Source: Luscinia megarhynchos (taxonomy: Eukaryota; Chordata; Aves; Passeriformes; Turdidae). Taken from it: a DNA stretch of 64,000 nt. The DNA is taken from NCBI GenBank assembly GCA_034336665.1, contig CM067585.1:2909731-2973730 (forward strand). Reading direction: 5' to 3'. A model generated the notes under the pieces. That model saw nothing but the letters and a program-made list of their open reading frames with translations. It was not told the origin of the DNA and did no database searches. Made by a program: the position numbers and the translations under genes. Below are positions 11,101 through 26,100 of this stretch, one piece after another (position 1 is the stretch's first letter; every line of letters starts with the position of its first letter).

Positions 11101-14100
11101 CATTAGCTTTAGCTGTAGGATCATTCTAAACATCCATATTGCAGTGAGTCCATCTTCACAGCTCCTGTCTTTCTAGCCAGCTCTGACATTTGTCACGCTA
11201 TCAGTGGAGCTTAGCTCACCAGTGCAGAGAATATTACCAAATCTCCTTTCCAGATAACTGCTCAAAATCAGCCCTACAATGATTTCAGCAAGTGCCACAA
11301 ACTGTATGGAGCGGAGCTCCTCATTTTCATCAGCCGTAATGCATGCCCACGACACCTGTAACATGAAATATCATGGAACATCAGTCAAGCTGGCTGATCT
11401 GACAAAAGTAATCCTCCAGATTAAAAGTTTTATGTCATATCAGCCACTTGAATTCATCTACTTTGTAGCTAAATAAACGCTCAATCTACATCTGTCCCCA
11501 GGAACAGAGGTGGAGGTCAGTGAAAAGGTCACTCCATTGAACAACACTGCACCAACAGCCAGGCATCCTGGCTTTTTTAAACAGACTCATACAATCTCAA
11601 ATTGAGAAAGCAAAGAAGTGTTACACCAGCTTCACCATACAGGAATCCATTAGAAAGTGAACTTCCATCTGTGCTCCAGCATCCCAGGAGCTTTTCTCTG
11701 CAGTGGGTCCAGGTGGTATTGGCTATTGGCTATGTACAGTGCTGCTGTACAAGGACTGCTAGGTACTGCTAGAACTTCAATTTACACATCTCTGCAATGT
11801 CAGCATTACCATCAGACAGAAGACTTCATTCTCCCATCTCGTCCCCAGGGAAGGTAACTGGAACTTGAGAAGTCTGTCAGGACAGCAGCAGAGGGAGAAC
11901 TGTGCTGTGCATGGACAGGGCAGCACAGTCTGACCCAGCACCTTTCCTCACAATGACTAAAAACAGTGTAGACACAAACCTGCTAACCTTCTGTAAGTAG
12001 GGACACATTTCTGATGCTGGACTGTGCTACCATTTGGATCTTCAGGCCATCACTGCTTGTCACCTAGGGCAGCCCAGTTTAAAGCTGATGTGCAAGCTGC
12101 ATTTCACAGCTGCATCATGTTTTGTGGAGCATCAGCCTCAGGTGGGCATCACTGGGGAGTCACACACTGAGATGAGAAATCTACAGGTCTGAGTTAGAAC
12201 TAAAGACCTCAAAATTGCATTCCAATGCTAAAGAGTTTCAGTTCAGACTGCAAGCAAAAAAATCTACCTGCATTTGTTGTCATAAAAAAGAAATGTTCTT
12301 CTGTAACAATAAATGCTACATCTTCAAGCCTGTTCTCCAATCCCAACAACACAAAGTCTGACCCTCTTCATTTGCACCCAAGGGATACAACTCTTAAAAA
12401 ATAATGTCTTCTTGGACAAAAGCAAGCAATATAACTGAGCCTAGAAGAATGTTTGTTGTGTGTTTCTCTCTTTGAAAAGAGAGCATGGGGGTGACTCCAT
12501 CCTTGCACCTTGTTGGACATAATTCTAGTCTAATCTCTAATTACAAAATCCTATAGTGAAAAACATCCTCTAGAATTTTAAGTGTGGTGAACTCTCCTCT
12601 CCTGAGTCTTCCAAAAGGTTAATTTTTACCTACAAGGTATTCTTTGCTCAAAAAGACATTTCTGGCCTGTTTGTACACGACTGGACTAGGCTGAACTGTC
12701 AAACATCCTGCAGACACTGAGGTGCTGTAAGATCTTTTTTTAATCGTTTTAAAACACAGACTAAATGAACAGTACCACAGCTAACAGAACCCAAATTCCC
12801 AGCATGTTTTTGATATCTCAGACCATGTAAAGCTTTATCCAGGTGGGCATTCAAATGGGAGAAAACTACATATTTAGCTATGTCTTGAAAGCCAAAACTA
12901 CAAACCCATTTTCTGAAGGGCAGAAATCAGCCCCTCTGCTTTGGCTGTACAAGTTTACCACTGCTGAAGCTGAGGTGCAGAAGGTTCTGCATCTGCAGAC
13001 AGTTAAAAGGGCAGAGTTTTACAGTTATTCTCATTTATCAATCTAGTACTACAATTCTTGGAGTTACAGAAATTATAAAAATATAAAAAGGCTCTCAGAG
13101 GGGAGAGAAGCTACAAGGTGTTGCTTCTGTTCATTCTTAGTACTGACATCTCTGTGGAACAGATGAAAAAAATGCACCAGACTCTCACGGGGCCAAGTAC
13201 TGCCAAGGGAAGAAGAGGCTGACAACAATCTTTGTGGAACCACAAAGGTAAGGATTTAATACCAACCCTGATGACATTGACCCACCACCACTGACAGATC
13301 TACTTACCCCATAGAAGTTCATGCCAATAGTTTGAGTGCTGTTTCAGTTTTAAATTGTTTAAACATTGCTTTGGTTTAACTGCTCTATTAGCTAAGCAAC
13401 TTGTGACAAAATAAGTAATTATCCAGGAAGTGCTTCAGTCTGATGAACTTCTCAAGTAAAGGACAAATCCACCTTCTCTACATATTTTTGTACTATATTT
13501 GCTCAATTCTAGCCAGTGAGGAACAGTTAGCAGAACCAGTTTATACTTACCAAGAGCAATACACATTTGCTGTTTGAAGCTGATGGGTAAGATATGTTGT
13601 ACAAAGAATAAACGCAGTGCTTTCTTGTCCCTCAGATTCCAGGTTACATATGATGTCTAGTACCTCTTTGCAATCCACCTTTGCAATCTTAAAGAAAATT
13701 CAAAAGAAAATGCACTTTATTCTCAGAATGTTTACAAAAGAAATGCACATTTACTGAATCAAAGTCTCACAAACAAAATGTCTCCCACACCCAGAGATCA
13801 GGCCACTCCCTTCAGCTACAAAATGGTATGAGAAGTTCACCTGTTAGTTCTGATCCCTTCTCAATATTAGTTTTCTTTGGGACAACCTTCCATTTTGGAC
13901 AGCTTAGCTAAATACTTGCAATCATCTATCTAAAACTTCCCATTATGTCTCTCTGCGCTTACAAGGATTCTTGCGTTACTTTTGAAAATTAGAACCCAGG
14001 TCCAAAAGGATCAAGAGTTATGAAAAAGCCAGTCTCATGTTCTCTCCATCCTTTGGTGCTGATACTGAACAACCACATTTCAAAGCAGGATGATAGAAAC

Positions 14101-17100
14101 AGAAGTGTTTAGAGCAGTGTGCTGATTTTGGCTGGGTATGGGGTTGTGTTTGGGATTTCTGCTGGACACAGGGTTGATAATATAAAGATGTTTTTTGTTA
14201 TTGCTGAGCAGCACTTACACAAAGCAAAGGAAGCTGGGAGTGCACAGGAGGTTGGAAGGAGACACAACCAGGACAGGTGATCCCAGCTGACCAAAGGGAT
14301 GTTCCAGACCATGATACCATGCTCATTATATACAGTGAGGGGAAGAAGGAGAAAGGGGAGCTTGTTGAGAGAGATGGCACTTGTCTTCTCAAGTCTCTGC
14401 TATGCATGATTGTGCTTTGCTCTGTCTGCCTGTGGGAACAGTGAATTAATTCCTAGTTTTGATTTGCCTGTATGCATGGCTTTTGCTTCACCTATTATAT
14501 TCTCTTCACCTCTACCTACAAGTTTTCCCTCTTTTACCCTTTTCCTTATGTCCCTGGTACCACTGCTAGAGGACTTGAGCAAACAGCTACGAGGGGCCTG
14601 GATCTAGCCAGGGTTAAACCATGACAAGGAGACAAATCCCAAAGATGTCCTGGAATGCATGCTTAAGGTAGTACATAGCTGTGCATCAAACCAGGGTATC
14701 AGCTTGGATATAAGCCACAAACAGTAATTATGAAGAGTGTTGCCTTACTATTACAACAACACTAGGTTTTAATACATTCTCCCACTGCATCTATTCCACT
14801 TCACAGAACAGACTGTGTTCTAGCAATATGTACTTTAAACAGCTGTTGATATTATAAACATTTCAAATTTCTTATTCATCATGAATAACAATGACAGAGA
14901 ACAAACAATAGGAAGTTTAACTAATTTTTGCATACATCTCATCCAGCAGGAAGAGCAGAAGCAGAGGTATTAACCCAGTTTCCCGTTCAGGCTTGACACT
15001 GGAGTTCACTGAGCAATGCCAATATTTTCTAGGGTCCACTGACTTTTGGTGTTCAACTTGAGACCCAGAACTGACTTCTTGTAGCAGACATTTCCAGAGC
15101 AATTCATAACCCACAAGGCCTTGCAAATTTTGCATTTGATAAAGTAAAATAAGTAGATTTTGGGGGGTGGGGATGGAGAGGGAGGGAGTTGACACTGACG
15201 CACCCCCAGCAAGAGAAAAGTCTCAGAGAATTATTTAGGTGACAGTGTTTTGCTGTCTAAGGGAACAGACATCATTGCTCCTTTCATGTCAAAGATAACA
15301 AGCCCATACAGTATCTGTAAATCAAGTGCCACCTCCAGCAGGCTGGGGAGGGCTGAGAATTGAGCCCGTACCCATGGACAGCACTGTGAAGATGCTGATC
15401 ACTGCCCAGGAGAGAAAGGGGCTCCTGCATGTAGCAGGACACTGCTGCATGCCACCTTCCCCAACATCCCCTGCCAGCAGCACCTTTCTTACCTTGTCAT
15501 TGGTACCTACAGCTACACAGGCCTTGCAGCTTGGGTGGAAGTCTGACAGCTGAGCAATTCCAGCCTTCTCACAGTATTGTACCACCTCTCTCCACTCAAC
15601 TATTCCTATTCCTTATAGGTAACAATTTCAATCAGTGTATTTTATAAAGCAAAGTTTAAAAGCTAAAAATTAAATTTAAAGCTAAGTGACACAAACTTTT
15701 GTCTTAGATAATTTCTACAACTACAGACTGCCATCTCCCTAATACTGCAGCAAATGTTCTTAAATAATGCAGAAGTTGCCTGCAGCAGTTTGATAAAAGT
15801 CTGATCTTCCAAGTCGTGGGTTTTAGAAACACAAATATTGTCAGTGCATGTAAGTATGGGACATGTTTCCTTCACAGATCTGAAGGAAATATGGCAGGCT
15901 ACCCATGAGCTACTCAGCCAGACACTGTCTGACAGAGCATGTTCATCACCAGTTCATTTAAACAACAACCACTGAACACCACCACCACTGTTTGAAAAAC
16001 TACAACATTAAAACCTACTTACTAGAGGCTACAGAATTATAAATCCCACTTTTTTAAATAGCCATCAGTTATTCCTAAATCAGACCTACAATGGAGTAAG
16101 ACCCATTTAACTTCTGTTAAATGTGGCTGGCACTGGTGTCTCACAGAGAAAACTTCTTACAACACAGAACATTTGGGACTTCATGCTTTTGCAGTAGTTA
16201 ATTACTGTGTAGGAGAACTGCTTTAATTAGCACTTTAATCAATTCAATAAATTGGCAAATTTAAGCCAAACATTGGAAGTCTGACAGTGACCCTTAATTC
16301 TACTTTCTGCATCACACAGAGCAGCAGTGAACAAACAACTCTACAGTCATTTCTTGTTACATGTGTGCCTCAGAAACAATTCAAGGTCCCAGGAGGTAAC
16401 AAAAATGCAAGGGACAACTTTATACACAGTGTGTGTGTGCATAGCACAGAGTTAGACATAATATACATGTGTTCACATATCTCTAGAGAATATCTATATA
16501 TATATATACACACACTTGTGTGTGTATATATATGCTACTGCTTATAGATACAGATACAAGTAGTTGAATTTGTAAAAGCTCAGCAATTTAACTTCCACAC
16601 CTGACTTAGCCAGCCCAATCACAACCAATTCCTGGAAAGGGATGACCACACACTGTCTAATCTTCCAAAATAAATTCTTTTTCTTCAATCCTCCGCAGGC
16701 TAGCTTCATTCCTGTTCAACCTTTCTGTAATATTTATTTTCTTAGCCAAGCCCTCCTCTACCTACCCCATCTGACTCTAAACTTCCAATTTCACTCAACT
16801 CTTGTTCCTTTTATCACAGTTTATTGCCTCTTCCGCCTCGTAGGGTTTCAGTTATTGCCACCTCTCATTCCCCAACAGCTGCCGTTGTCTGAACTCTTAA
16901 TTTTTCACCTTTCCCCACCCCTTTTTCCCACTTCTCATTAGACCTGACAACTTTCCACCTGAGGAAGATAATAAGTAATGTGATGATAAAACACATTTCT
17001 TGCCTCTTAAAACAAAGGTGTAAATGAAAGTGTTTTAGAAGTCTCAAATTTCAGCAATTCTGTAACAGTGCCAATGATACCTGTGAAAAAGCAAGGAAAG

Positions 17101-20100
17101 AAACATGCCATGCAAATCTTCATACTGCCAGTTATTAAAGTTCACTTTCTGGCACTGGAACACCACTGACTTTGTACTTTCACAGTTTTGGCCATAGGTC
17201 CAGTTAAGTCAATAAACTGTACTGCTTTAAGACACTGCTTTGATGCTTTGTTTTCCCATAAAAAGTTTAATTTAGCAATTAATTCGATTTGATTCATCAA
17301 TCTGTGTTCCAACTTTTATACTTGACTGGCAAGAAAAAACTGCTCTGAGTATCAGGGTAAAATAGCTACAGCTATAATTCACAACTCTTAAATTAAACTG
17401 AAAAGGGAATAGAATTTAACGTGATTTCTCCACCGTTCCTCATTAGCAGCCAATCCAATCACAGAGCTGCTGTAAACAACCCAGCAGCTCCAAAGCTCCC
17501 AATGCAGAGATCATGTCTGCACGGAGCTGTTAAATACATTCTCTGCTCCTACAGCACACCAAGGGGAATCTGGCTCAAAGTACAGACTGAAGAGACACCT
17601 ATACAAATATTTATTTTAAACAAGAAGTATTTTTAAAGGAAGAGTTTTAAAAATAACTTATACATACAATATGATCACTCTACCACTCAGGTAGGAAGTG
17701 CAGACATGAGAGTTATTTTTTTAGGATCTCAAGCTTCCCCCAGTTTCACTGCAGCTTACTCAAAATGCCCAAGTCCCACATTTAAAACCATACTAGATGC
17801 ATGCAAGTGAGATTGCTCCCGTAACAGGTATGTGACACCAAGAGGCAACAGAGGCAAGAGTTAGCTGTGTTACAGCAGTTAAATGAGAACACAAATCATT
17901 GCTAAGATTGTTACTGAAACAGGAAGATTGCTAAAAAACAGCTAAGAGTTGAGGAAGAACAACTCCAAAGTGTGTTTTGTTTGTTTAGCAATTTTTTTTT
18001 TTTCTTGAAACTTTTTCTTAGGTCAGAATGACTAGGTGAAAAGTAATTGCTCTGGTACCAGTGTTTGAGTTAGAAAATACAGCTTTCAGATTATATTTTG
18101 CTTATTATTGGAACTGAAGTCATAATTCTTAAGCTTCCAAATACATCCAATCAAGCACACATGCAGGCATGCTTATCCACAGAAGCAGTTCATACAAATG
18201 TTCTTTCCTACTGCAGTCTGCAGTAAGTTATTCCTCTTTTGGAACTCTGCTCCAAGAGTTTCACTCTTCAGCTTCAGTTCTTAGAATTACATAAATAAAT
18301 TCTAAAATGCTTCATAAATATTTGCTTAAAAGGGACTATAGGTTACTAACCTCCTTAATGGAGTCTTCATTAGGCAGCATTGAACACACACATGTGATGT
18401 AGGCTTGGCGAAAAGATGAAACATTTGCAATTTCTGGAGAATCTGCACACAATTTTGACAAGGAAGTGGCTTGGGGGATGCAGTTTGACTTCATCAAATG
18501 TTTTATTCGCATCTGCAGAAAGGAAGGCCCTTCTCGTGTAATCAATTTATTAGCTAGGAAAAGAAAAAATCCTTTGAGAATAGACCAATTTACAGATGAC
18601 ACTTAAATGAAATTGTCTCACTGCATTCACACTTCTTCACAAATCTGTGCATGGACAGTGTTCTTAGGAAACGCTAGGCATAATGTGACAGCAATGGGCT
18701 CTCTTCTCCCAAACTCTGCAGGAAGAGAATGCTGGGCTGCAGAAACAGATCCCCACATACAGCCACCCCTGCCATGCCCCCAAAGACAGCCATGTATGTA
18801 TGCCACAGCAATGGCTAAAGGACACTGATCACACCAGACAGACACCAGCAATTCTACTATTTACCATTCATTACCTGCTTTTCAACTGGAAAGATTTCCA
18901 CTCAAGCTGCTAAAACCCCATGTGATGTCAAAATGTGTAAAATGAAGTCAAGGGTTTGGGACTTCAGCAGAATTGTGTTTAAGACATGTTAGGTTTATGC
19001 TCTTAAACAAGCAGATACTACTGATCATTACAAGACTTTATGAACTAATTCAATAGTAAAAACGTTCCTTCAGATTATTTTTGTAAGTAGCAAGCAAAAT
19101 TTACTTATTTGGATTAAGTACCTCACAGATTTAGTTTCCTTCTCCTCCCAGGTGTTTATCACAGAAACAGAATTCAGTTGGAAGGGATGCGCAAGTCCTG
19201 CTCCTCAAATTAAACTGTATGACAGAGCATTGGCCAAATGCTCCCTGAACGCTGGTGGGTTTGGTGCTGTAACCACTTTTCTTGTTCCAGCATCTAACCA
19301 CTCTTGGGATGAAGAACATTTTCCTAATGTCTAACCTGTGCTTACCCTGACACAGCTTCATTCCATGTCCTCCTGTCCTGCTGCTGGTCACCAGACACCT
19401 TCTTGAGGAAGGTGCAGACTGTGCTGGGGTCACCCTGCAGCATTCTCTTCTCCTGGCTGCTCCTCACAAGGAGGAGCCTGGAGGCCTGCTTCCACCTTGG
19501 TCACAACCTAGTAGTCTGATGTCCTTTCTGCATTGAAGCACCCAAAACTTCTCAGCCCAAAACAGGACTCAAGGTGAAGCCACTTCAGCACAGAAAAAAG
19601 CTGGACAGTCACCCCCCCTCGACTGGCTGGTGATGCTGTGCCTGATGCACCCCAGGACACAGCTGGCCCCTCTGGCTGCCAGGGCACCCTGCTTACTCAT
19701 ATTCAAGTTGCCATCAACCCAAATCCTCCAGATCTCTTTCCACAGGGCTGCTCTCCATTTCCTAGTTTGTCCAGGTAACCAGGATTACCATGTCCTGGTG
19801 GACAATCCATGACTTACTCTTGTTGAAGTTCATGTGGTTGGAGACTGCCCAGCTCTCTGGTCTATCTGGACCTCTCTATAAGGCTCTCAAAGAAATTCAC
19901 AGATGCTAACATAAGTATCATTAGCAAATTTATTCATTCAACCTCTACACCAACGTAGTTTATGAAGACATTAAAGAAACCCCACCACTGACTGCTCACC
20001 AGCCTGACATAATCTCATTTACTGTAAATCTTTGTACCTGACCTATCAGCTCACTTCTCACCCAACCAACCATGGATTTATCAAGCTGTGTCCTGGACAT

Positions 20101-23100
20101 TTAATCCAGGGATGCTGTGAGAGACAGCATCAAAGGCTATGATAAAGTACATGTACTTTGCCTTGGCTGATGGCTGTGATTTGACACTGGCCAAACACCA
20201 GGCACCCATGAAAGTCATTCACTCTCACTCCCCTGCTACATCTGGGCAGAGGAGAGAAAAATTTAATGAACGCTTCATGATTTAAGATGAGGACTGTGAG
20301 AAAGCACTTCAAGGGCAAAACAAGCTCAGCTTAGAGGTACAAAGTGAGTTTATTACTAACAAAATCACAGGAGGATAATGAAGAGTAAAATAAGCCCTTA
20401 AAAATATCTTTTCTTCCCCCAACCCCTCCCTCCTTTCCACCAACAGTGCTTTTGGTCAGTTCATGACCCAATGTTTTTCTTCCACTGCCTAGGGAGAGGA
20501 GTCCTTCTCCATGAGGCTGTGGGATCCCCATTACTTCTCCAGCATGGGTCCAATCTCATGACCAGCAGTCCTCCCAGAACTGCTGCAGCATGGGCCACTC
20601 TTTCACAGGGTGCAGTCCTCCAAGAACAAGCTGCTCCAGCCTGGAAGCAGGGCCCTGTCTCCACTGGGTCTTCCATGGATCACCATCTCCTCCAGGCATA
20701 AACCTGCTCTGGTGTGGGCACCTCCCCCACAGGCTGTGAGTGGATCTCTGCATCCCACATGGATCCCCAGGGGCTGTGGGTGGATCTCTGCATCCCACAT
20801 GGATCCCCAGGGGCTGTGGGTGGATCTCTGCATCCCACATGGATCCCCAGGGGCTGTGGGTGGATCTCTGCATCCCACATGGATCCCCAGGAGCTGTGGG
20901 TGGATCTCTGCATCCCCTGTGGATCTCTATGGGTGGTGGGTGGATCTCTGCATCCCCTGTGGATCTCTATGGGCTGTGGGTGGATCTCTGCATCCCACAT
21001 GGATCCCCAGGGGCTGTGGGTGGATCTCTGCATCCCCTGTGGATCTCTATGGGCTGTGGGTGGATCTCTGCATCCCCCGTGGATCCCCAGGGGCTGTGGG
21101 TGGATCTCTGCATCCCACATGGATCCCCAGGGGCTGTGGGTGGATCTCTGCATCCCCCGTGGATCTCCATGGGCTGTGGGTGGATCTCTGCATCCCCCGT
21201 GGATCCCCAGGGGCTGTGGGTGGATCTCTTCATCCCCTGAAGATTCCCATGGGCTGTGAGTGGATCTCTGCATCCCACATGGATCCCCAGGGGCTGTGGG
21301 TGGATCTCTGCATCCCCCGTGGATCCCCAGGGGCTGTGGGTGGATCTCTTCATCCCCCGTGAATCCCCAGGAGCTGTGGGTGGATCTCTGCACCACTGTG
21401 GATCCCCATGGGCTGCAAGGGCACAGCTGCTTCACCATGGCCTGCAGAGGATTCTGAGCTGAGAATTCTGAGAATGTCGAGAACCTGGAGCACCTCCTCC
21501 CCCTCCTCCTCCACTGACCTTGGTGTTCCTGTGCTGTTTTTCTCACATGTTCTCACCTCCTCCTCTAGCAGAAATTCAATTTGCTCCCACTTTGTTTCAT
21601 TTTTCTTCTTAAATGTTATCACAGGGGTTTTACCATCATCTTTAACTGGCCCAACCTTGGCCAGCAGCATGTCCACCTTCAGAGCCATCAGGGCCTGGCT
21701 CTGCTGGACATGTCAGAAGCTTCCAGCAGCTTCTCAGAGAAACCACCTCCAGCTCCACTATCAAAAACCAGGCTGTGCAAAACCAACATGATGGAATCAT
21801 ATGCTTCAAAATAGCTGTGGTGCTATTTCCAGCTTAACATAAACATCTACACAAAGCCTTAATATGAGTCTCTGATGATCTGTACATCATTCAAAAGACT
21901 CTTGTGGATTAAGAGAGATGGTTCAACACATTCTTACACTACATGTAGTAATGCATATGAACCAAGGAACAAACTGGCTGATGAACTGTAGAAGAAATCA
22001 TGGAAATGCATGAGACATTCTAATGAAACACATATTAGAATGGTGTTCTGCAGCAACTGTAGTCAATCAGTTACCTCTGGTGCCTGCAAGAGACTCTGGA
22101 TAAGCCAAAAAAGAATGCTTGATTTAGACTAACAACTTAGGAAAATATTTTTGTTCAATGGCTCTTCTACTCTGTTAGCATCTTATTATTACTATGCAAA
22201 GTGGGTAGTTCAGAAATCAATGGCATATAAACTTCTAACAGAATATTGCACATAACACAGAACAAGAAAGTTTTCTTGCTTCCTGCACTTAACATACTGC
22301 CCAAACAAACAGTGTGTTCTAACAGACATTACATTAGTTGGCAGAAAACTCACAATGTGCACCTGAACAGAAAACTCATTCAGGTACATACCACATGCCT
22401 GCAGTGAAACTTGTATTCTGCAGGAGTCAGCTTAGTGGTCCTTTAGAGAATCATTTTAAGATTTAAGTCTATGGTAAAGATCTCTGTTTTTCACAGGAAA
22501 AACTTCTGAGCATTAAACTCCTGACCCAGCTGACACTTCACATAGAAGGAACTCCGATGAATAAAGTAAAAAGAACTGCCTGACCAGGAGGAAGCCTGCA
22601 GTAAGATCTCCAGTTGCTAGGAAACAAACCTCCTCTCTTCCTTAAAAATTGCATCTGTATGACACTGTGCTTGAATACTTATCAAGGAAAGCTATCAGTG
22701 CTTCAAGATGGATATTTGATGAAAGACTGCTACCACAACACAATGGCCAGGAGATCACTGTTGAGGGAAAAGACCCAGAGAGCTGTCCCAGCATCAGAGC
22801 AGTCCCCTCTCCAAGTGCAGCTGCTATTCATGGGGTTTAGTGCCCACAAGCAATTCAAACCCTATTTCTACACCTCTTAGCTCAGCAAATACTTTTTTTA
22901 GGTCCATAAGAGGAATAAAAGACACCCTAGAAAAAAAATACTCTTTTTAACCTCCTCTAAGAACTATTTAGATTCCTCTTGTTTACACAACTAGACATGC
23001 ACTTGGCAGTTGCTTAAATGAAGTTTTACTAATGTGCCAGAGCCAGGTAGTCAAGACATGGGAAGTATTTTAAGACTACCTGCAGCCAGCCAAATTAAAC

Positions 23101-26100
23101 ATTTTCAGTTTAACAGTTACATTTTTATCTTGGAGCACAAATGAGTGAAACTTTGATGGAGGTGGATGCACAAGAGGGTCTCAACTTGCTGCAGTCTTTC
23201 AGAGTAATCAGTATGCACTTGGTCCCCAAGGGTGGCAGGTCTGTACCCTCGGGCCAATTCTCTCACACCTAAGGGAGTGCTTAGTGAACTTTGCAAAGGA
23301 GGCAAATGACAAACTGAGCTCCTCTGTCATGCAGATGTAAGTGATGCTGGTAGGAGTAAATTTCAGGAATGAGTCACTAGTCAGACATCCATCTTAGCAC
23401 TTAGCTTTACTTTAAGTGGAAAGTTTCCTCTTTTCCTGAAAAAGGAACAAAACCTGAGGAATAGACAGAAAAAGGAGAAGAGTAGTTTTCTCTCAGAGAA
23501 CCTAATTTTGTACTCAGTCCCAAATCTGTTACATTTCCATACATGTCCATGAACAGACTTTCTTGTTCCTTCTCTTTCTAGATCTCCTGCTGTTATGTGT
23601 TCTGTCACAGTGTTCTATCAGACATCTCAAGACTAAAACAGCTTGCTATAAAAATCAGCACACACACCCTGCAATCCTTCCCTCTTCCAAATCCTTTAGC
23701 CAAAAGGGAGATGCAGTTTCAAACTCTACACGTAGAGCTCTCTTAAGCCAGGACCAAAAAGTAATGATAAGAGATTCCTCTTTCACCCAAACACTTGCAG
23801 TGAAAGATAATTTAGGTTACACTACAATATTGTAAATACAACCTTTATAAAGCATGGGTGGCACTAGAGCATGAAAAGTCTGTGGTCACAATGATAAATA
23901 TTCCAGAGAAAATCTTGGTGAGCATTCCTGCTGAAAGTGTCTGTGGAACAGGCCAACAGGACAATGTGCTGAAGTAAGGAACACATGTTAAGTCCACACA
24001 ATGACACTGAGGTCTGTGCATCACACAGTAGCAGTGTGCTGGATGCTGATCCCAGCTGTCCTACAAACCAACTCTCATCAACACAGACACCAAGCTGCTG
24101 GCATTCACCTGCTGCACTCAAGCAACAAGCTCACCCCAACCTCCTTGGTTCAGAGGATGTTTGTTAAGACAAAAGTGTGAGGGGGATGTCTTGGAGTCAG
24201 TACGAAAGCACAGAACTACATGGGATGCCACAACTGCTGAACAGCATCAATTATGGTCCCATCAGGATGTTGGTACTATTTAGTCACCTAAAAGGCCCAA
24301 GCTGAAATGGGTTTTTTAAAAGCCCTTTCTGCAAGCAAATATTAATGCCCCAAACAACCATCCCCACCAGCTGACAGTAAAAATTAGGAATTACCAGCCT
24401 AGCACATGGCAGTGCAATTTATTAACAGCCATAGGAAGCAGAAGACAGAACCCAAGCTGCTATGAAACTTCTGCTGGAACAAATTTGGCAAACCATATTT
24501 ATATTTGATGTCAGTTCCTTTTCCAAGACAGTGCATTAAAAAACAAAATTAAAATTAAAAACTCTAAACAAGAAAGGCAAGAACTTGACACACCATCAGG
24601 ATTGCTCACTCCAGTAGGCATCTGACAATCATTAACATGAACTAGCAGTTGATAAAACACAGATCAGCTGGGCACACTGAGCTGCTCACATCTGGCTTAC
24701 AGTGGCTCACAGCAGCAAAAACTAGGAATGCACTTCAGGTACTCATCACAAAAACCTAGAAAGCATGAAATACAAACTATTCAAAGAAACTAAGATTTAG
24801 ATGACTGAAAAAGACACTTTGTGAGGCTGCTGTTGTACTGAAGGATAAACTGAAGTTTGACTAAAGGCAACTGAAAATCCAGTGCACTGAAGCTCCTTCT
24901 GCAGCACCTACTCCCAAGCCTAAAAGCAGAACTGCCATCCCCTCTGGGACCTGCAGGAATGACATTTTAATTCCTCCTATTTCTATCAGCAGGAGCCTGC
25001 CATCACAGAACATCATACAGATCAAAGGAGTGACACAAGTGAAAGAAGGAAAACAAACCTCTTAACTCAGTGACTTACAATCTACTACAGAAAATAGTAT
25101 TTACTTGATATGATTCTGATGGTAAGAAATGATTAAGTTAATTTAGTAGACATCTAGAGACAGTTGCTTAATACCAAGTCCAGCCAAGTCCTACACAAGG
25201 CCAAGAGAGTAATTCCAGCTGCTCAGTTTCTGCAAGCAAAATAAAATCACAGCAGCATTTGACTCCCTGACACAGAGAAAAGACAGAACTGAACAAAGAA
25301 AAGGAAGTACAACAAAACCAAGATTTTGATCATAACACATGGTATCATACATATCTCACTGCTGTTTTCATGTAAATTGCTCTTATTTCAACCCAGCCTT
25401 TGTCTCCCACTCACCAGAGGGGGTGGGGGAAAAGGGAGCAGCTGAGTGGGGCTTAATGTTTCCAGCTGAGTTTAACCACAACAGTTCAAATGTTCCTGCA
25501 TGCTATTAATACCTGACATGAAGGGTAGTGAAGACTGCAGTCCAACTTGGCTACTCTTTTTTTAGCACAAGGAACAACATATTGTCTCAATAACCATAAC
25601 ATGTTTCTATTTAGTTGTTAAAAATACTGACATATTGCAACTCAAAGAGAGCCTAGCCAAAGCCAGAAAAAAGGATTCTGCTCTGGAAGAAAACTAAAAT
25701 TAAAATACATTTTTCTTCTCCTTTAATTTTAAAGACTTTATTTTGAATTCTTCTTCCCTTCTGTATTTTTTACTTTAGACTACCAGAGGTAAACTGCAGT
25801 CTAGTGCACTGCTAATGAAACATAAAATACCTACAAGTACTTAATGGTACCACTATTGGGAAAAAACTTCAGAGTAAAGGGAGAATTTAATAGAAGACAC
25901 TAGAAAGACTACATTACATAAAAGTGACACCTTTTTTTTCTTTTTAAGTGACTCCTTTTCCTCACCTCTCAGCAGTTTCTGATTCAAGATCTTATTTCCA
26001 TAGTCTAAACTCAAAGTGCCTCCCAACCTAGAGCTAATAACACTCCACACTTCCCTTCCAAATGAATCTTTTATGTCTCTGAAAAGTACAGACATACTCA

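Larger units (their letters stand above)
13688..18350 (-). other. RLF: RLF intron 5
   Basis: This intron contains a plus-strand solo LTR (14118-14626) and a perfect TA/CA palindrome (16500-16533). The remainder is unremarkable AT-rich DNA with a T run near 17990-18003. Confidence 0.75.

Noticed and set aside
20732..21411. CRISPR-like array
   Set aside because: Units are directly adjacent without unique spacers, in a vertebrate LTR. It is a minisatellite.
20610..21546. Long overlapping open frames (up to 288 codons) on both strands
   Set aside because: They arise from the 40-base tandem array, which lacks stops in every frame. The peptides are 40-residue periodic and unlike any protein.
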